Shown: piece by piece, positions 37,973-42,556 of the stretch | Layout: every line of letters starts with the position of its first letter | How positions within the stretch are numbered: the first letter of the stretch is position 1 | Assembly (NCBI GenBank): GCA_030610885.1 | Contig: JAUWQW010000008.1 | Coordinates: forward strand, 1-42,556 | Source of the DNA: Candidatus Aminicenantota bacterium | GTDB taxonomy: Bacteria > Acidobacteriota > Aminicenantia > UBA2199 | Length of the DNA stretch: 42,556 bases | Direction of reading: 5' to 3' | Position numbers and translations under genes: made by a program | The notes under the pieces: model-generated | Database searches by the model: none | Seen by the model: the letters and a program-made list of their open reading frames with translations, nothing else | What the model was told of the DNA's origin: nothing

Positions 37973-39277
37973 ATGACAGAAAGGTATGAAATTGAAGAGA
38001 TTTCAAAAATATGGGATAGAGAAAATAAATATAGAAAATGGCTTGAAGTAGAACTCGCAATAGTTGAAACATGGTATGAATTTGGGAAAATTCCAAAAGC
38101 AAGCTTAGAAAATATCAAAAAAAAGGCTAATTTTAATATAAAAAGGATCAATGAGATAGAAAAAAAGGTAAAACACGATGTTATTGCATTTTTAACCTCA
38201 ATTGAAGAATATGTTGGAAAAGATTCCGCTTATATTCATATGGGGATTACTTCATATGATATTGTTGATACTGCTCTTTCTCTGATGATTAACGAATCAC
38301 TTAAAATAATCATTAATAAAGCAAATAGATTAAAAAACATCTTAATTCAAGAGGCATTTAAATATAAAGATTTACAATCTATTGGTAGAACTCATGGAAT
38401 TCATGCTGAGCCCATTACATTTGGCATTAAATATCTTATATGGTATGAAGAAATAAAAAGAAATATATATAGATTAATCAATGCAAAGGAGATAATCTCA
38501 GTTGGAAAGATTTCCGGCTCTGTTGGAACATATATTCATTTCCCCTCTGAAGGAGAAGAAATAGCTTTAAAGAAGTTAAATCTAAAGCCATGCAAGGTCT
38601 CCTCACAAATAATCCAAAGAGACAGACATATGCAAGTTATATATGCACTAGCAAGTATAACATCTGGAATAGAAAAAATAGCTATTGAAATAAGACATCT
38701 TCAAAGAACAGAAGTTCTTGAGGTTGAAGAGCCATTTACAAAAGGACAAAAGGGTTCTTCATCAATGCCTCATAAAAAGAATCCAGTAAAATGTGAGAGA
38801 ATCTCTGGATTGGCCAGACTATTGAGAGGAAATTTGTCAGTAGCATTTGAAAATAACCTTTTATGGCATGAGAGGGACATTTCTCATTCTTCCTCAGAAC
38901 GAATAATTTTTCCGGATTCATTTCATATAACAGCATTTATTTTAGATGAAATGTCATATATTATTAAAAACATTAATATTTACCCAGAAAACATAAAGAA
39001 AAACCTTGATATGACAAATGAAGTATATTATTCTCAAAAAGTGTTAACTTTACTTGTAAATAAAAAAATTCCAAGACAAAAAGCCTATGAATTAGTACAA
39101 AAGAATGCTCTTGAATCCTGGACAAAAAAGAAAAGTTTTAGAAAGTTAATTTTAAAAGATAAAAAAATAAACTCTATATGTACAGAATCAGAACTCAACA
39201 AAGCCTTTTCTGAAAAAGATCTATTAGCAGGCATAAGTAAAATTTTTAAGAAGTTCGAGTATGAAAAAAAGAGTTAA
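37973..39277 (+). CDS. purB: Adenylosuccinate lyase
   Basis: RTHGIHAEPITFGIK; GQKGSSSMPHKKNPVKCERI signature. Confidence 0.96.
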   Translation: MTERYEIEEISKIWDRENKYRKWLEVELAIVETWYEFGKIPKASLENIKKKANFNIKRINEIEKKVKHDVIAFLTSIEEYVGKDSAYIHMGITSYDIVDTALSLMINESLKIIINKANRLKNILIQEAFKYKDLQSIGRTHGIHAEPITFGIKYLIWYEEIKRNIYRLINAKEIISVGKISGSVGTYIHFPSEGEEIALKKLNLKPCKVSSQIIQRDRHMQVIYALASITSGIEKIAIEIRHLQRTEVLEVEEPFTKGQKGSSSMPHKKNPVKCERISGLARLLRGNLSVAFENNLLWHERDISHSSSERIIFPDSFHITAFILDEMSYIIKNINIYPENIKKNLDMTNEVYYSQKVLTLLVNKKIPRQKAYELVQKNALESWTKKKSFRKLILKDKKINSICTESELNKAFSEKDLLAGISKIFKKFEYEKKS

Positions 39278-39292
39278 TCTGGAGGTAAAATA

Positions 39293-40312
39293 ATGTCTGA
39301 AAGCATGTATTCTAAGGCTGGTGTTAACATTGATAAGGGGAATCAGGCTGTAAATAAGATAAAGGAAATGGTTAAAAATTTAGGAATTCATGAGATTGGT
39401 AAATTTAGTGGATTTTTCCCACTTAAACAAAAAATAAACAACCCTGTTTTAGTCTCTTCTGCTGATGGAGTTGGAACAAAATTAAAAATAGCATTTATGA
39501 TGGGAAAACATGACACTATTGGCAAAGACATTGTAAATCACTGTGTTAATGATATCCTGGTGTACGGAGCAAAACCATTGTTTTTTCTTGATTATATTGG
39601 CATGTGTAAAGTAGATCCTGATGTAGTCTCTGATATTGTTAAAGGAATTTTAAACGCATGTATAGAAAACGATTTTATACTTCTTGGAGGCGAAACTGCT
39701 GAAATGCCAGGATTTTATAACAATAAAGAATATGACCTTGCTGGTTTTATTGTTGGTATAGTTGAAGGAAACAAAATAATTGATGGTAAAAAAATAAAAA
39801 ATGGAGATCTGTTAATTGGATTACCCTCAACTGGCCTTCATACTAATGGTTATTCTCTTGCAAGGCATATTGTATTTGAAAAATTAAAATTAAAAGTTGA
39901 TACAATTGTTCAAGGATTTTCAAGAACAATAGGTGAAGAACTACTTGAGATTCACAGATCATATCTTAATCCTGTAATGCACTTAATTAAGAAGAATTTA
40001 ATTAAAGGGATTGCACATATTACGGGTGGAGGGTTTATTGATAATATCCCTAGAATTTTACCTAAAGATAAGAGTGCTCAGATTGAAAAAGTATGGGAAA
40101 TTCCCCAAATTTTTCAATTTTTAATTGATGCTGGGAAAATAGATGAAGCAGAGAGATATAGAGTATTTAATATGGGAATAGGAATGGTTTTGGTTATAGA
40201 TAAAAATGATCTAACAAAAGTTGAGAACACTCTAAACTCCTTGGATGAAAAATTCTACTTAATAGGCCAAATAACAGAAAATAAGAATAAGAGTAGAATC
40301 ATTATAAAATGA
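39293..40312 (+). CDS. purM: Phosphoribosylformylglycinamidine cyclo-ligase
   Basis: YSKAGVNIDKGNQAV; SSADGVGTKLKIAF; GGETAEMPGFY; AHITGGGFIDNIPRILP. Confidence 0.96.
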   Translation: MSESMYSKAGVNIDKGNQAVNKIKEMVKNLGIHEIGKFSGFFPLKQKINNPVLVSSADGVGTKLKIAFMMGKHDTIGKDIVNHCVNDILVYGAKPLFFLDYIGMCKVDPDVVSDIVKGILNACIENDFILLGGETAEMPGFYNNKEYDLAGFIVGIVEGNKIIDGKKIKNGDLLIGLPSTGLHTNGYSLARHIVFEKLKLKVDTIVQGFSRTIGEELLEIHRSYLNPVMHLIKKNLIKGIAHITGGGFIDNIPRILPKDKSAQIEKVWEIPQIFQFLIDAGKIDEAERYRVFNMGIGMVLVIDKNDLTKVENTLNSLDEKFYLIGQITENKNKSRIIIK

Positions 40313-40893
40313 ACATTTTTTCAGAAAGATTACAAAAATACTGTGTAGGCATTGCTGGTGCGGGTGGGCTTGGTTCTAATTGTGCAGTTAGTTTAGCCAG
40401 AATTGGAATTGGTAAAATCGTAATTGTTGATTATGATATTGTTTCAAAGGGTGATTTAAACAGACAATGTTATTTTTTAGATCAAATTGGAGAAAAAAAA
40501 GTATTAGCTCTAAAGAAAAATATATCAAAAATAAATCAAGATGTGGAGATATATGCATATGACCTGAAATTAAATTCAGATAAAATCATTAAGATTTTTA
40601 AAGATTGTGATGTTATTGTTGAAGCAGTTGATCTTGCTGAGACAAAACAAATGGTAATTGAAACAATTCTCTCACAAATGCCTGACAAATATATAGTTTC
40701 AGGTTTAGGCATAGCCGGGTATGGTAAAAATATAGAGATAAAAACAAGAAAGATCGATAAATTATATATTTGCGGTGATGAAAAAACAGAGATCTCTGAA
40801 ATTAATCCTCCTCTTGCTCCAAAAGTTGGGATAGTTGCAAATATGCAGGCTAATCAGGTTATTGAAATATTGCTTGATATATTAAAAAAATAA
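40309..40893 (+). CDS. ThiF/MoeB/HesA-type E1-like adenylyltransferase (short form)
   Basis: VGIAGAGGLGSNCAVSLARIGIGKIVIVDYDIVSKGDLNRQ; no CxxC zinc pairs. Confidence 0.9.
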   Translation: MNIFSERLQKYCVGIAGAGGLGSNCAVSLARIGIGKIVIVDYDIVSKGDLNRQCYFLDQIGEKKVLALKKNISKINQDVEIYAYDLKLNSDKIIKIFKDCDVIVEAVDLAETKQMVIETILSQMPDKYIVSGLGIAGYGKNIEIKTRKIDKLYICGDEKTEISEINPPLAPKVGIVANMQANQVIEILLDILKK

Positions 40894-40914
40894 TAGAACA
40901 TAGAGGTTAGTAAA

Positions 40915-41121
40915 ATGAAGATTGTATTGAACAACAGAGAAAAGGAAATCACAGAAAAAAATGAACTGAATGTTATAGAGTTATTTGAAATAATGAGATT
41001 TACATTCCCAAATATAGTTGTAAAGATAAATGGTAATTTAATTCAAAAACAGAATTATAAAACCGCTTTAATAAGAAATGGAGATATGGTTGATGCAATT
41101 CATATGATAAGCGGAGGTTAA
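40915..41121 (+). CDS. ThiS/MoaD-like ubiquitin-fold sulfur carrier ending in GG
   Basis: 68 aa; INGNLIQKQNYKTALIRNGDMVDAIHMISGG C-terminal diglycine. Confidence 0.88.
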   Translation: MKIVLNNREKEITEKNELNVIELFEIMRFTFPNIVVKINGNLIQKQNYKTALIRNGDMVDAIHMISGG

Positions 41122-41158
41122 AGATAGCAAAAATAGGTGTTTGTCCCTGTTTTTTTTA

Positions 41159-41353
41159 TTATCTTTTTTTATAAATAATATATTCAACAAGTAAGAAAAA
41201 TAATGGGAAAGAAATACTTAGTAAGATTTGAGTATCTAAACCAATAACGCTTTCTCCTTTAATTAAATTTAGCGATCTAAATAACAGGAATACTATTACT
41301 CCCAATGAGAAGCTTTGAAGTATCCCAAAAATCCAAAATATTTTCGTGTTCAT
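41159..41353 (-). CDS. Small two-TM membrane protein (track start 41377; ATG 41353 with AAGGAG preferred)
   Basis: MNTKIFWIFGILQSFSLGVIVFLLFRSL...ILLSISFPLFFLLVEYIIYKKR; SD upstream of 41353. Confidence 0.55.
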   Translation of the reverse strand: MNTKIFWIFGILQSFSLGVIVFLLFRSLNLIKGESVIGLDTQILLSISFPLFFLLVEYIIYKKR

Positions 41354-41399
41354 AAATAACTCCTTTATATTAATCAAACATTTATTTAGTACTTAAAAT

Positions 41400-41423
41400 G
41401 TCAGGTGCAACGATTTGTTAGGC
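41400..41423 (-). other. attC-like half site GCCTAACAAATCGTTGCACCTGAC
   Basis: Reverse strand has an R''-like box (GCCTAAC, fits RYYYAAC), 5-nt spacer, then an L''-like GTTGCACC; the stop codon TAA of the upstream ORF lies inside GCCTAAC. The complementary second half was not found. Confidence 0.45.
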
Positions 41424-42068
41424 ACCAGCTAAACCTATTATGTTATTTGTACTCTCTACTAAAACACCTATATTCACCAACTCTTTTTTTCCTTGTTCAT
41501 ATAGTCCAGATATAGCGTCTTCAGCTAATGCTATTTTATAATCCCTTTCGCTAGCTTCATAGATTGAAGTTCTTGGGCAATTAGGGAAGTTGCAACCAGA
41601 AAAAACTAAAGTATTAACACCCAACCTCTTCAAGTGATCTTCTAAAGGAGTGTTATAAAATGCTCCCCATCTAGGCTTATAAATGATTACTTCATTATCA
41701 GATATCTTCTGAACACCACCGTTTAAAAGCAGGTTTGTATCGTACCTTACTGAATCATTATCAAATAGCTCTTGCGCAAGTTCTACACCTAACCTGTTTT
41801 CTGTCAATATTTCTGCGCCACATTCAACTAATTTCCTTCTGCATAAATCAACATTTGATCCGTCAGCTTTGTATATCCGAATAATATGAACTATTGGTTT
41901 ATTATTGTCTCTATAAAAATCCAACAGTAGTTTCATTTGTGGCAAAGCAGCAGAAGTACCCGGAATCTCTAAAGGTTGTTCATCTAAAGTATCCCTCAGA
42001 ACATCAATTGTAATAAGTGCAGAGCTACTAAAATCCGGTCGTGTGTAGTTATCCATTTTTGATCTCAA
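41418..42068 (-). CDS. Isochorismatase-family cysteine hydrolase
   Basis: SSALITIDVLRDTLD catalytic Asp; YKPRWGAFYNTPLEDHLKRLGVNTLVFSGCNFPNCPRTSIYEASERDYKIALAEDAIS catalytic Cys region. Confidence 0.9.
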   Translation of the reverse strand: MRSKMDNYTRPDFSSSALITIDVLRDTLDEQPLEIPGTSAALPQMKLLLDFYRDNNKPIVHIIRIYKADGSNVDLCRRKLVECGAEILTENRLGVELAQELFDNDSVRYDTNLLLNGGVQKISDNEVIIYKPRWGAFYNTPLEDHLKRLGVNTLVFSGCNFPNCPRTSIYEASERDYKIALAEDAISGLYEQGKKELVNIGVLVESTNNIIGLAGA

Positions 42069-42078
42069 CTTTTTATAT

Positions 42079-42085
42079 GCCTAAC
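42079..42085 (-). other. GTTAGGC core-site-like heptamer upstream of the isochorismatase gene
   Basis: Fits GTTRRRY in the gene orientation, 11 nt before ATG 42068; complementary to GCCTAAC at the gene's 3' end. Confidence 0.35.
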
Positions 42086-42121
42086 TCTTATTTATATTGT
42101 TTTACATGGCAAGCTTTTTTT

Positions 42122-42556
42122 TTACTTCTTCTGCCCGCTATAAGCAATAAGTTTCAACGGAGACATACCTTTGCTTTCAACCATGCCGCCTTTTACTTCT
42201 TTAAAGATATCGATCCACGGCATCCAACCCATAGCAATTTGCATAGACAGTAACTTTGGCACATCCTTGTTAAAGTAAAGCTTGGGTTCATTTTTAGATA
42301 TTTCCGCATCTATTTCCGCATCAGACTTACCCTGTTTTTGCATTTGTTTTACATAATTTTCAATTTGTTTTTTATGCTGCTCAGAATATTCAGGTTTTAT
42401 GTAAACACATGCAAAAGAACCTGCTGGAACATCTACTTTTTTTGTTTTTTCACCCTTTTTCCAGGAAATAAATTGAGAATAAGCCCCTTGCTGTTTCATT
42501 TTATTTTTAAACATTGCTATTACTTCAGTAAGTTTTTTGTCATCTATAGGATTCAT
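42122..42556 (-). CDS. Hypothetical protein, possibly 5'-truncated by window edge
   Basis: ORF runs exactly to the window end; IAMGWMPWIDIFKEVKGGMVESKGMSPLKLIAYSGQKK C-terminus; no family recognised. Confidence 0.5.
   Translation of the reverse strand: MNPIDDKKLTEVIAMFKNKMKQQGAYSQFISWKKGEKTKKVDVPAGSFACVYIKPEYSEQHKKQIENYVKQMQKQGKSDAEIDAEISKNEPKLYFNKDVPKLLSMQIAMGWMPWIDIFKEVKGGMVESKGMSPLKLIAYSGQKK

Noticed and set aside
41354-41423. Complete attC site after the isochorismatase gene
   Set aside because: Only the first half is present; no complementary L'-R' half before the next ORF, so a full attC is not claimed.
1-42556. CRISPR array, tRNA/rRNA genes, intact IS element or prophage
   Set aside because: No regularly spaced repeats, cloverleaf-like or rRNA-like segments, transposase or phage structural proteins recognised by reading.

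Overview
AT-rich bacterial window, probably a contig from an anaerobe; taxonomy cannot be assigned from sequence alone. It is densely coded (about 40 genes), mostly core metabolism and information processing: ppdK, an ABC exporter, a prepilin peptidase, a two-component pair, an S55-type peptidase plus beta-propeller protein, an AI-2E family transporter, dnaE, guaA, mobB plus an aldehyde:ferredoxin oxidoreductase, coaE, rocD, groES, a TrmH-family methyltransferase, gltX, tsaD, pyrE, two glycosyltransferases, purB, purM and a ThiF/ThiS-like pair. No rRNA, tRNA, CRISPR array or intact transposase was recognised. Three accessory areas stand out. (1) A Type IIG-like restriction gene at the left edge has no canonical start codon. 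(2) A compositionally distinct module at about 30.66-34.62 kb pairs a DUF4382/DUF5666-like lipoprotein with a divergent FHA-AAA+ sigma54 activator. The intergenic region carries a good sigma54 -24/-12 promoter facing the lipoprotein, a perfect-consensus sigma70 promoter for the activator placed so that its mRNA would be leaderless, and four copies of the heptamer CTTAACA/TGTTAAG. The module is bracketed by imperfect direct repeats. (3) The right tail (41.15-42.56 kb) holds an isochorismatase-family gene with integron-cassette-like boundaries, including a stop codon embedded in an attC-like half site. Item 2 is the best candidate for an undescribed system. All family calls are by motif recognition, not database search.
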